DNA from: Acidimicrobiia bacterium
GTDB taxonomy: Bacteria; Actinomycetota; Acidimicrobiia; IMCC26256; PALSA-555
Assembly: GCA_017853455.1 (NCBI GenBank)
Contig: JAFMJM010000043.1
Span: forward strand, 1 to 13,347
DNA: 13,347 nt
Direction: 5' to 3'
Under the pieces are notes generated by a model that had not been told where the DNA came from, made no database searches, and was given only the letters and a program-made list of their open reading frames with translations. Position 1 is the first letter of the stretch; every line of letters starts with the position of its first letter. Shown one piece after another: positions 1-7,600 of the stretch. The position numbers and the translations under genes were made by a program.

Positions 1-628
1 TGATCTCGATGCCGGGGGTGTCGGTCGGCACCAGGAACATCGACGCGCCCTGGTAGACCGACACGTCGGGGTCGGTGATGGCCATGACGATGGCGAAGTT
101 CGCGAAGCGGAAGTTCGACGAGTACCACTTCTCCCCGTCGATGACCCACTCGTCGCCGTCACGCCACGCGCGGCAGCGGAACTCCTGGGGGTCGGACCCG
201 GCCTGGGGCTCGGTCATCGAGTAGCTCGACACGATCTGCCCGTCGAGCAGCGGGCGCAGGTAGCGGGCCTTCTGCTCCTCGGTGCCGTAGTGGGCGAGGA
301 TCTCGGCGTTGCCGGTGTCGGGGGCCTGGGTGCCGAACACCGACGGCGCCCACTGGGAGCGGCCGAGGATCTCGTTCATCAGCGCGAGCTTGAGCTGGCC
401 GTACCCGAGCCCACCGAGGTCGGGTCCGAGGTGGCACGCCCACAGACCCCGGTCGCGGACCTGCTGCTGGAGCGGCCGGATCACCTCGGCGTGGATCGGG
501 TGGGCCTTGTCGTACACGAGGTGGTGGTCCACCGCGAGGTCGAGGGGCGCGACCTCGGTGTCGACGAACGCCCGGATCCAGTCGAGCTGCTCCTGGAACT
601 CCGGTTCGGTCGAGAAGTCCCACGCCAT
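1..628 (-). CDS. Acyl-CoA dehydrogenase, N-terminal part (runs off left edge)
   Basis: FAD-dependent acyl-CoA dehydrogenase, which oxidises an acyl-CoA thioester at the alpha-beta bond in fatty-acid or related acyl catabolism in the cytoplasm. Only 209 residues are inside the window, about half of the usual 390-430. The protein begins MAWDFSTEPEFQEQLDW. An all-helical N-terminal domain covers roughly residues 1-130. The family signature SYSMTEPQAGSD (135-146) follows and leads into the beta-barrel, with DGEKWYSSN (164-172) typical of the flavin/substrate side. The catalytic glutamate lies in the missing C-terminal half. The ATG at 628 is preceded by AGGGGAG with 6-base spacing, which fixes the start. 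It is divergent from the dehydrogenase/aldolase operon. The N-terminus resembles the CaiA/ACAD10-11 type of enzyme, but the substrate cannot be inferred. Family assignment is firm. Confidence 0.93.
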   Translation of the reverse strand, partial: MAWDFSTEPEFQEQLDWIRAFVDTEVAPLDLAVDHHLVYDKAHPIHAEVIRPLQQQVRDRGLWACHLGPDLGGLGYGQLKLALMNEILGRSQWAPSVFGTQAPDTGNAEILAHYGTEEQKARYLRPLLDGQIVSSYSMTEPQAGSDPQEFRCRAWRDGDEWVIDGEKWYSSNFRFANFAIVMAITDPDVSVYQGASMFLVPTDTPGIEI

Positions 629-791
629 CGTCCGCTCCCCTGCAGCCGCCCGCGCCACTCCGATCGGGTGACGTCGTCGCAGCATCATGCCGTGCGCGCC
701 CACCCGACGCACAAGCAGCCATTCGTGCAATCGGGGCGTTCCTCCCCCGGCGGGGCGGCACGGCGCCGACGCGCCTGCGAGACTGCCGCCC
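629..791. other. Divergent intergenic region without a TA step
   Basis: This 163-base region separates two divergent genes and so should hold promoters for both. I see no TA dinucleotide anywhere in it, hence no TANNNT -10 element on either strand. The nearest substitutes are CATGAT on the minus strand (689 down to 684) and CATCAT on the plus strand (683-688). No convincing -35 or operator palindrome was found. Confidence 0.5.
635..641 (-). promoter_or_regulatory. Ribosome binding site of the acyl-CoA dehydrogenase gene
   Basis: AGGGGAG read on the minus strand, 6 bases before the ATG. It decides the start of this edge-truncated gene. Confidence 0.8.
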
Positions 792-1778
792 GTGACTGCT
801 GCACCCCGCCACCGCGCCTACGTGACCGCCCCGTTCCGGGGCCCGGGTCTCGCCACCCTCGAGGGCCTCGCCGACGTCGTCCTCGACCCGTGGATCGACC
901 AGCACCCGGTCCGGCTCCTCGACAGCGACGCCATGGCCGAGCGGGTGCGCGAGCACGACGCCGACATCCTGATCGTCGAGTCCGACTTCATCAACGGGCC
1001 TGCGGTGTACGACCTCCCGCTCGTGGCGCTCGGCGTGTGCCGCGGCGACCCCAACAACGTCGACCTCGCCCTCGCGACCGCCAAGGGCATCCCCGTGCTG
1101 CGGGCGCCGGGCCGCAACGCCGACGCCGTGGCCGAGCTCGCCGTCGCCCTCATGTTCGCCGTCAACCGCGGCATCGTCCAGGGCGACCACGACGTCCACC
1201 AGGGTCAGAGCTACCGCGACGGCACCATCCCGTACCAGCGGTACCGGGCGTGGCAGCTCGCCGGCCGGACCCTCGGGATCGTCGGGTTCGGCGCGGTGGG
1301 GCGGGCGCTGGCCTGGCGCGCCGAGGGCCTCGGGATGACCGTGCTCGCGTACGACCCGTACGCCCCCGACGCCACGGCGAGCCTCGACGACCTCCTCGCC
1401 GCCGCCGACGTCGTGTCGATGCACGCCCCGGTGACTCCCGAGACGAACGACATGATCGGCGAGGCGGAGTTCGCCCGCATGAAGCCGGGTGCGATCTACG
1501 TCAACACCGCCCGGGCGTACCTCCACGACGACGACGCCCTCGTCGCCGCGCTGGCGTCGGGTCACCTCGGCGGTGCCGGCCTCGACCACTTCCGCAAGGA
1601 GCACATCGCGCCCGACCACCCGTTGTGCGCGATGCCCAACGTCGTGCTGACCCCCCACATCGGCGGGGCCACCTACGACACCGAGGCCAACCACTCGACC
1701 CAGATCGCCGACGGGCTCGCCGAGCTCCTCGCCGGCGGTCGCCCCGCCAACCTCGTGAACCCGGAGGTCCTGCCGTGA
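792..1778 (+). CDS. D-isomer specific 2-hydroxyacid dehydrogenase (phosphoglycerate dehydrogenase-like)
   Basis: NAD(P)-dependent oxidoreductase interconverting a 2-hydroxy acid and a 2-keto acid, cytoplasmic, 328 residues, a normal family length. The Rossmann motif GFGAVG is at residues 165-170 with the acidic D188 after the second strand, as in NAD-preferring enzymes. The catalytic triad is visible: R241 in NTARAYLHDDDAL, E270 in RKEH, and H289 in PHIGGAT. Start choice: a longer frame is open from an ATG at 687, but those 35 residues are Pro/Arg-rich and unlike the family, whereas family-like sequence (RAYVTAPFRG) begins just after the GTG at 792. The ribosome site there is weak. The stop overlaps the start of the aldolase gene by 4 bases (GTGA), so the two are surely co-translated. 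The PGDH-like family is broad. With an aldolase partner, a sugar-acid or short hydroxy-acid substrate is more likely than serine biosynthesis, but this is inference. Confidence 0.9.
   Translation: MTAAPRHRAYVTAPFRGPGLATLEGLADVVLDPWIDQHPVRLLDSDAMAERVREHDADILIVESDFINGPAVYDLPLVALGVCRGDPNNVDLALATAKGIPVLRAPGRNADAVAELAVALMFAVNRGIVQGDHDVHQGQSYRDGTIPYQRYRAWQLAGRTLGIVGFGAVGRALAWRAEGLGMTVLAYDPYAPDATASLDDLLAAADVVSMHAPVTPETNDMIGEAEFARMKPGAIYVNTARAYLHDDDALVAALASGHLGGAGLDHFRKEHIAPDHPLCAMPNVVLTPHIGGATYDTEANHSTQIADGLAELLAGGRPANLVNPEVLP
1763..1767 (+). promoter_or_regulatory. Ribosome binding site of the class II aldolase gene
   Basis: GGAGG inside the last codons of the dehydrogenase gene, 7 bases before the GTG start at 1775. 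It supports translation from the overlapping GTGA junction. Confidence 0.8.
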
Positions 1779-2443
1779 GCGACGCCCCCCAGCCCACGAA
1801 CGAATCGGTCAAGGAGCAGCTGCTCTGGGTGGCCCAGGAGATGCTCCGCAGCGGCCTGGTCGAGGGCACGGCCGGCAACTGCGCCGCCCGCCTGCCCGAC
1901 GGCAACGCCGTGCTCACCCCGTCGTCGCTCGACTACCTCGAGATGACCCTCGACGACCTCGTGGTCTGCGACCTCGACGGCACCGTGGTCGAGGGCCACC
2001 GCTCCCCGACCACCGAGAAGGCACTGCACCTCTCGGCGCTGCGGCTCTACCCCGAGATCAACGCCACGATGCACTGCCACGCCAAGTTCGCCACGATGTT
2101 CGCCCTCACCCGCCAGCCGGTGCCCGCCGTGATCGAGGAGTTCGACATCTTCGTGGGCGGCGACGTCGAGGTCGCCGACTACAAGGTCACCGGCAGCGAC
2201 GAGCTCGCCGACGAGGTGGCGTCACGGGTCGCCCGCAAGGCCGCGGTGCTCATGGCCAACCACGGCCTCTTCGCCGTGGGCAAGGACCCGAAGCAGGTCC
2301 TCCACGTCGCCCACCTGATCGAGCGCACCGCCGAGATCGTGTGGGGCGCCCGGGCCATCGGTGAGGTCGTCCCCCTCCCCGACTCGGTCAACGCCCAGTT
2401 CTCCAGCTACTACCGCTACGGCCGCACCGGCTCCTTCGACTGA
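1775..2443 (+). CDS. Class II aldolase/adducin family protein (fuculose-phosphate aldolase-like)
   Basis: Zinc-dependent aldolase that would cleave or form an aldol, typically of a phosphorylated ketose or sugar acid; cytoplasmic. It has 222 residues, matching FucA-type enzymes (about 215-230). Visible motifs: the phosphate-binding-like loop GTAGNCAAR (31-39), catalytic-position E81 in PTTEKALH, zinc ligands H100 and H102 in MHCHAKF, and H163 in MANHGLF. All expected metal and catalytic residues are present, so it should be active. The GTG start at 1775 overlaps the dehydrogenase stop and has a GGAGG site; a much longer open frame upstream is only the non-coding frame of the dehydrogenase gene. 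The pairing with a 2-hydroxyacid dehydrogenase recalls tetronate or deoxysugar degradation operons, where a sugar kinase is usually present too. None is seen here. Exact substrate unknown. Confidence 0.92.
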   Translation: MSDAPQPTNESVKEQLLWVAQEMLRSGLVEGTAGNCAARLPDGNAVLTPSSLDYLEMTLDDLVVCDLDGTVVEGHRSPTTEKALHLSALRLYPEINATMHCHAKFATMFALTRQPVPAVIEEFDIFVGGDVEVADYKVTGSDELADEVASRVARKAAVLMANHGLFAVGKDPKQVLHVAHLIERTAEIVWGARAIGEVVPLPDSVNAQFSSYYRYGRTGSFD

Positions 2444-2471
2444 GATCCACTCCACCGGGCGCCGGGTGCCC

Positions 2472-2477
2472 TACGGT
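2472..2477 (+). promoter_or_regulatory. Possible -10 element of the small membrane protein gene
   Basis: TACGGT matches the actinobacterial TANNNT -10 pattern. Transcription would start near 2484, giving a leader of about 24 bases that contains the GGAGG ribosome site. No -35 match at the expected distance, so the call is tentative. Confidence 0.35.
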
Positions 2478-2496
2478 TGTCGCACACCCACCGACC

Positions 2497-2501
2497 GGAG
2501 G
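2497..2501 (+). promoter_or_regulatory. Ribosome binding site of the small membrane protein gene
   Basis: GGAGG placed 6 bases before the GTG at 2508. This is the strongest evidence that the 59-residue frame is translated and that it starts here rather than further upstream. Confidence 0.75.
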
Positions 2502-2507
2502 TCACCC

Positions 2508-2687
2508 GTGTTCAAGGCCCTGCTCGCCATGATCGTCGTGTTCCTCGTCGCCACGTTCCCCGCGACGTTGCTGCTCATGCTCTTCCTCGGCAACGTCGGG
2601 GTCCACGTCGGCTACTGGGGCACGCTGCCGCTCGGCATCCTGGTGTCGGTCCTGCTCGGCGGCGTCGCCGGGCGCGCCGAGTACTGA
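2508..2687 (+). CDS. Small hypothetical membrane protein, 59 residues, two helices
   Basis: I do not recognise a named family. The protein has two hydrophobic segments, about residues 5-27 (LLAMIVVFLVATFPATLLL and on) and 38-54 (GTLPLGILVSVLLGGVA). A short Gly/His/Tyr loop (GNVGVHVGYW) joins them, and the tail RAEY is charged. It is most likely an inner-membrane hairpin with both ends on the same side. A consensus GGAGG with ideal spacing and a possible upstream -10 box argue for a real gene, separate from the aldolase 64 bases upstream although read-through is possible. The frame is open further upstream, but that part overlaps the aldolase gene and is not protein-like. The stop is 1 base from the stop of the convergent glycosyltransferase gene. 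Function unknown; association with the polysaccharide locus is only positional. Confidence 0.75.
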   Translation: MFKALLAMIVVFLVATFPATLLLMLFLGNVGVHVGYWGTLPLGILVSVLLGGVAGRAEY

Positions 2688-2688
2688 G

Positions 2689-3765
2689 TCAGCCGCCGGG
2701 CCTGCGCCCGGCGCGCACGGCAGCGGTCAGCACTTCCTCGAGGGCGTCGAGCGCGGCCGGCCAGGTCAGGCCGGCCGCCCGGGCCCGGGCCGCGTCGCTC
2801 ATCTGCGCCCGCAGCGTGGCATCGGTGCCGAGCCGGATCCAGGCGTCGGCGAACGTGTCCTCGGTGTCGGCCAGGATGCCGGTGGTGCCCGCCACCACCG
2901 AGTCGCGCACGCCCTCCACGTCGAAGCCGACCGTGGGCACGCCCGCCCCGGCGGCCTCGATGACGACGGTGCCCCACCCCTCGTGGTGGGCCGGGTGCAC
3001 CAGCACCCACGCCGCACCGAGCTCCCGGGCCTTGTCGGCCTCGCTCAGGAAGCCGGTGAACTCGACCCCCTCGAGGCCCGTCGCGAGCGCCCGGAGGGCG
3101 TCGAGCTCCGGACCGTCGCCGGCGATCACCAGCGTGCCGCCGGTGGCCGCCCGGACCCGCGGCCAGCACCGCAGCGCCAGGTCGACGCGCTTGTGGGGGA
3201 CCAGTCGTCCCAGGATCAGAAAGCGCGGGTCGGGCGAGCGCTCACCGGCCGCCTCGACGGGCGCGGCCCCCATCTCGATCGTCCGGACGGCGTCGGCCGG
3301 GATCCCGAGACCCACGAGCGCCCGCTTGGTGGAGTCCGACACCGCCACGTAGGCGGAGCGCCGGTACGCCCGGGGCATCGCCCAGCCCTCGAGCCAGCGC
3401 CCGAAGGCGGCGACGGGCCGTCCGAACTCCATCGCCCACTGCTCGGTGTGCACGTGGTGCACCAGGCAGACCACCGGGGCGCGCTGCCACAGCGGCGCGA
3501 AGTACGGGATGCCGTTCTGGACGTCGAGCACGACGTCGACGGGCCCGACCCGACGGTGCAGCACCCACGGGGCCCGCAGGTACTGGTCGTAGGTGCCTCC
3601 GAGCGCGTGCACGGGGTAGGAGTGGGTGGTCGTGGGCGCACCCGCCAGGAGCACCACGTCGTGCCCGCGCTCCTGCAGGCCGGCGCAGATGCGGTCGACC
3701 ACGTACTCCGAGCCACCCGCCCGCGGGTGGACGAGGTCGCGCCAGGCCAGGACCGCGACGCGCAC
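2689..3765 (-). CDS. Glycosyltransferase family 4 (GT-B fold)
   Basis: Retaining nucleotide-sugar-dependent glycosyltransferase, 358 residues, probably acting at the cytoplasmic face of the membrane on a lipid-linked or sugar acceptor. The N-terminal domain starts with VRVAVLAWRDLVHPRAGGSE, carrying the glycine-rich acceptor loop (AGGSE 16-20). The C-terminal domain has FLILGRLVPHKRVD (182-195), with the donor-phosphate Arg/Lys pair, IAGDGPELDAL (214-224) and the EX7E motif E262...E270 in HEGWGTVVIEA. All canonical residues are present. The GTG start at 3765 lies 2 bases after the stop of the GT2 gene, so the two are translationally coupled; no separate ribosome site is evident. The open frame continues upstream through the GT2 gene in another frame, which is not coding. 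Sugar specificity cannot be read from the sequence. The gene ends 1 base from the convergent small gene. Confidence 0.93.
   Translation of the reverse strand: MRVAVLAWRDLVHPRAGGSEYVVDRICAGLQERGHDVVLLAGAPTTTHSYPVHALGGTYDQYLRAPWVLHRRVGPVDVVLDVQNGIPYFAPLWQRAPVVCLVHHVHTEQWAMEFGRPVAAFGRWLEGWAMPRAYRRSAYVAVSDSTKRALVGLGIPADAVRTIEMGAAPVEAAGERSPDPRFLILGRLVPHKRVDLALRCWPRVRAATGGTLVIAGDGPELDALRALATGLEGVEFTGFLSEADKARELGAAWVLVHPAHHEGWGTVVIEAAGAGVPTVGFDVEGVRDSVVAGTTGILADTEDTFADAWIRLGTDATLRAQMSDAARARAAGLTWPAALDALEEVLTAAVRAGRRPGG
2694..2713. terminator. Perfect GC-rich hairpin just past the small gene, possible terminator
   Basis: An 8-base stem CGCCGGGC pairs perfectly with GCCCGGCG around a CTGC loop. It begins 6 bases after the stop of the small membrane protein gene and lies inside the last codons of the convergent glycosyltransferase (the RRPGG tail). 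No T-run follows on either strand, so it would be a U-tract-less actinobacterial terminator or simply a GC-rich coincidence. Confidence 0.4.
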
Positions 3766-3767
3766 CG

Positions 3768-4535
3768 TCAGCCCCGGGTGACGCCGGTCGGCGACCAGCC
3801 GAGCCGCCCCGCCTCGGCCCGCACGCGGCGCGGCCGGCGGCGCACCACGATCCGGACCAGCGAGAACCCGGTGGCGAGCGAGTCGCGCAGCGGCCGCACG
3901 GTGGAGCCGTCGACCGCGGTCCAGGCCACCGGCAGCTCGACCATCCGGTAGCCCAGGATCCGGGCCAGCACCAGCACCTCGGGGTCGAAGGCGAAGCCGT
4001 CGACCTCGCTCAGCGAGAACAGCAGCCGGGCGACGTCGCCCCGGAACGCCTTGAAGCCGCACTGCGAGTCGTGGATGTCGAGGCGGGCGACCGTCCGGAC
4101 CATCCGGTTGAACGTGCGGCCCATCGCCTTGCGCAGCCCGGTGGTTCCCTGCACCGACGACCCGGGCACCGCCCGCGAGCCCACCACGACGTCGGCGTCG
4201 GCCAGCAGCGCCAGCGCCGGGTCGACGGCGGCGAGGTCGGTGGCGAGGTCGGCGTCCATCACCAGGACGGCCGCCCCGGTCGTGGCGGCCACGCCGGTGC
4301 GTACGGCCGCGCCCTTGCCCCGGTTGACCCCGTGCACGACCACCTCGACGGGGAACGCGGCCTCGGCGACGGCCCGGGCCACCTCGGCGGTCCCGTCGGT
4401 GCTGCCGTCGTCGACGACCACCACCTGGGGGGCCGACCCCGGGAACCGGTCGCGCACGGCCGCCAGCGTGCGGGGCAGCCGCGTCGCCTCGTTGTACGCA
4501 GGGATCACGATCGAGAGCGGTGGGCGCGCGGTCAC
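3768..4535 (-). CDS. Glycosyltransferase family 2, polyprenyl/dolichyl-phosphate hexose synthase-like (ALG5 type)
   Basis: Inverting GT-A enzyme of 255 residues that would transfer a hexose from a nucleotide sugar to a polyprenyl phosphate, making a membrane-bound donor for outer-face glycosyltransferases. Visible: SIVIPAYNEATRLPRTL (8-24), VVVVDDGSTDGT (38-49), NRGKGAAVRTG (71-81), the metal-binding DAD at 94-96 in VMDADLATD, and DSQCGFKAFRG (156-166), characteristic of the ALG5/DPG-synthase subgroup. The N-terminal membrane helix of eukaryotic ALG5 and the C-terminal helices of GtrB types are absent, so it is probably peripheral. The start at GTG 4535 has GAGGAG 4 bases before it. It leads the two-gene GT2-GT4 operon and is divergent from the aftD-like gene. 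The sugar (Glc, Man or other) is unknown. Confidence 0.9.
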   Translation of the reverse strand: MTARPPLSIVIPAYNEATRLPRTLAAVRDRFPGSAPQVVVVDDGSTDGTAEVARAVAEAAFPVEVVVHGVNRGKGAAVRTGVAATTGAAVLVMDADLATDLAAVDPALALLADADVVVGSRAVPGSSVQGTTGLRKAMGRTFNRMVRTVARLDIHDSQCGFKAFRGDVARLLFSLSEVDGFAFDPEVLVLARILGYRMVELPVAWTAVDGSTVRPLRDSLATGFSLVRIVVRRRPRRVRAEAGRLGWSPTGVTRG

Positions 4536-4539
4536 GGGG

Positions 4540-4545
4540 CTCCTC
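4540..4545 (-). promoter_or_regulatory. Ribosome binding site of the GT2 gene
   Basis: GAGGAG on the minus strand with 4-base spacing to the GTG at 4535. It supports that start codon over any upstream one. Confidence 0.7.
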
Positions 4546-4597
4546 GGCGACAGGGCACCATCTTGGCATCCGGGGCTGCCCGGGCCGGGTCCTCCGG

Positions 4598-4613
4598 CGG
4601 CAATAGATTGCCG
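4598..4613. promoter_or_regulatory. Perfect 16-base palindrome over the aftD-like promoter, candidate operator
   Basis: CGGCAAT-AG-ATTGCCG is a perfect 7-base inverted repeat with a 2-base centre. It lies in the 80-base region between the divergent GT2 and aftD-like genes and overlaps the presumed -10 element TAGATT (4604-4609). Its position at -10/+1 would let a bound dimeric regulator block aftD-like transcription. AT-rich half-site ends stand out in this GC-rich DNA. The cognate regulator is not in the window. Confidence 0.5.
4604..4609 (+). promoter_or_regulatory. Candidate -10 element of a leaderless aftD-like transcript
   Basis: TAGATT fits TANNNT and ends 6 bases before the GTG at 4616, so transcription would start at or next to the start codon. 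There is no Shine-Dalgarno at normal spacing (GAGG runs straight into the GTG), as expected for a leaderless mRNA. No clear -35 element is visible. Confidence 0.5.
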
Positions 4614-4615
4614 AG

Positions 4616-7600
4616 GTGGACGCTGCCGTCGAGACCGGTCGACCCCCGGCGGATCCGGCGGACCCGTCAGGCTCCGGGTCGGGCTCCCGGGCGGGCCGGT
4701 TCCGGGCGGGCAGCGGACCGTACGTCGTGGCGCTGGCCGCGCTCTGCTACCTCCCGCTCCTCCTCCGCAACCGGGGCGTCCTCGGGGCCGACACCAAGCA
4801 GTACCTCTACCTCGACCCGTCCGGGCTGCTGCGGGCCGCCCCGAACCTCTGGAACCGACGGATGGGGGGCGGCACCGTCACCCACCAGTTCATCGGCTAC
4901 CTGTGGCCGATGGGGCCGTTCTACCGGCTCACCGACCTCCTCGGCGTCCCCGACTGGGTCGCCCAGCGCCTCTGGACGGGCTCCATCCAGTTCGTCGCCG
5001 CGCTCGGCGCCTTCGTGCTGTTCCGGGCCCTCTGGCGCGACCGCCGTGCCGCCTTCGTCGGCGGGCTCGTCTACGGGCTGTCGCCGTTCGTGCTCGGGCA
5101 GATCACCGGCCAGTCGGCGCTGCTGCTGCCGTTCTGCGCCCTGCCGTGGCTGGTGCTCGCCACCCGCAACGCCCTGCGGCGCGACCCGTGGCTGTGGGCG
5201 GCCGTCTACGCCCTGGTCGTGACCACCGCCGGGTCGCTCAACGGGTCGTCGATCTTCTTCGTGATCCTCGGCTCGATGCTCTGGGTGCCCTACGCCGTCT
5301 GGTGGGAGCGGTCGGTCACCCTCCGCCACGGGGTCGGCGTCGTGGTCCGGATGGGCCTGCTCACGGTGATCACCCAACTGTGGTGGATCATCGCCTACCG
5401 GGTCGACGGCACCTACGGGCTGCCGGTCCTGCAGATCACCGAGACGGTGCGCGAGACGTCGTCGTCGGCCTCGGCGATCGAGGCGCTGCGCGGGCTCGGC
5501 TACTGGTTCTTCTACGGCGGCGACAACCAGGGCCCGTGGCTGGCCGGGATCGCGCCGGTGTTCACCCAGAACCTCGGGGTGCTGGCCGTGTCGTTCGCCA
5601 CGCCGCTCGCCGCGGTGGCGCTCGGCTGGTGGTCGCGCTTCCGGGAGCGCCTGTTCTTCGTGGGTCTGGTCCTCACCGGCATGCTCGTCTCGTCGGTGGC
5701 GTACGGCGGCCCGCACCGCTCGGTCGTCGGGCGGGTCTTCGAGTCGGCCAGCCGGTCGTCGGGACTGGTGCTCAGCCTGCGCAACTCCCAACGGGCCGTG
5801 GCGCTCACGGTGCTCGGTCTCGCCGGACTCGCCGCCGCGGGCGTTGCGGCCCTCCTGCGCCGCGCCCCACGGCTCGGCACCGCCGCCGGGGCGTTCGTCG
5901 CGGCGCTGGCCGTCCTGACGTTCGTCGCCCCCTGGAGCCACGCGCTGCTCGCCGACCGCTACACGCGTCCCGAGGAGGTCCCGGCCGCCTGGCGCGACAC
6001 CGCCACCTTCCTCGACCACCACCCCGGCCGGGCCCTGCTGCTCCCCGGCGAGGACTTCGCGTCGTACCGCTGGGGCCACACCCTCGACCCGGTGCTGGTG
6101 GGGCTCACCCGGGGCGAGATCACCTGGCGCGAGCTCCAGCCCATGGGCGGCATCGCCGGGGCCGACCTGCTGGCCGCGCTCGACCACACGATCCAGGACG
6201 GCACCGTCGACCCCGCCGCCATCGCCCCGGTCGCCCGGGCCCTCGGGGTGCGGTGGATCGTGGTGGCCAACGACCTCGAGATCGAGCGCTACCGGATCCA
6301 ACGCCCGGAGCTGGTCATGGCCGCGCTCTCCGACCCCCGGAGCGGGCTCGACCCGGTGCGGACCTTCGGCGACGGGTACGTCACCCCGGAGCGGCCCGTC
6401 CCGATCACCGACGAGACGTCGGTGCGCACCGGGCGCACGCGGTCGGCCCCACTCCCCCAGGTCGCGGTGTTCGGCGTGCCCGGATCGGACCCCGCTCCGG
6501 TCGGCGCCACCGCGAGCGGTGCCGAGGTCGTCCTGCACGGTGACGGTGCCGGGTTCGTCGCCACCGCGGCCGTCGGGCTCCCCGGCCTCGGCACCGACGC
6601 CGGCCCGTGGCTCACCGCCCACGAGCTCGCCGACTGGCCCGCCGGTCGGCGGGTGGCCCGGCAGCCCACCACCCGCCACGTCGTCACCGACACCAACCGC
6701 AAGACCCAGCACCGGTTCACCACGCTGCTCGAGAACGACGGCGCGACCCAGACGGCGGCCGGTGACCCGGTCTCGGGCGTGGCCAACGACACCACCACCT
6801 CCGACGGCAACCACTCGGTCACCGCCGACCAGAGCGTCACGGTGCTCCGAGGCGCGCGCTCGATCACCGCCTCGGCCTACGGCAACGTCATCAGCCTGTT
6901 GCCCGAGGACCGGCCGGCGAGCGCGTTCGACGGTGACCCCCGCACCGCGTGGCGGGTCGACCCCGCGTCGTTCCGGGCCCTCACCGCCGGTGCGCCCCAG
7001 ACCCTCACGATCGATCTCGGCCGTCGGGTCGCCGCCGACACGGTGACCGTCGTCCAGGCCCCGTGGCGCCCGGGCACCGCGCCGATCACCGCGTTCGACG
7101 TCGTGCTCGACGGCACCCGCACCGTCCCGGTCACGGTCGACCCCACCGTCGCCTTCGACCCGGCCGGCACGACGGTCGCCCTCGACGGACGCCCGTTCCG
7201 CACGCTCGAGGTGCGCATCCCCGACGACCCGGCGTCGCTCGGTGAGATCGGCGTCGCCGAGGTGACGATCCCCGGGGTCGCGGTCGAGGAGCTCGTCCGG
7301 ACGCCGCGCTCGCTCGCCCGGTACGGGCCCCGCGCCGGAGCGGTCCCGCTGTCGTTCGTGCTCTCCCGACAGCGGGCCAACGCCGCACTCGTGTACCGCT
7401 CCGACCCCGAGCCCACGATCCGGCGGCTGATCGACGTGCCCACCACCGACACGTTCACCCTGCAGGGCACCGCCCACGTGAACCCCCGGGCGCCCGACGC
7501 CGTGCTCGACGCCGCGTTCGGAACCCTGGCCCCGGGCGTGACCGCCACGTCGTCGGGCCGCAACCTCGGTGACCCGACCGCCCGGGCGTCGGCCGCGCTC

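Noticed and set aside
744..755. CCCC-GGC-GGGG mini-hairpin before the dehydrogenase gene
   Set aside because: Four-base stem of pure G/C, expected often by chance at this base composition.
687..791. ATG at 687 as start of the 2-hydroxyacid dehydrogenase
   Set aside because: It adds 35 Pro/Arg/Ala-rich residues unlike the family and has no ribosome site; the GTG at 792 sits just before family-like sequence.
159..1694. 511-residue minus-strand open frame across the acyl-CoA dehydrogenase and 2-hydroxyacid dehydrogenase
   Set aside because: It spans two recognisable genes in wrong frames, with low-complexity Gly/Val/Arg content; a GC shadow.
290..1774. Long upstream extension of the aldolase frame (to 290)
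   Set aside because: The extra residues are Arg/Pro-rich and overlap the well-supported dehydrogenase in another frame; the GTG at 1775 has a consensus ribosome site and begins at the usual aldolase N-terminus.
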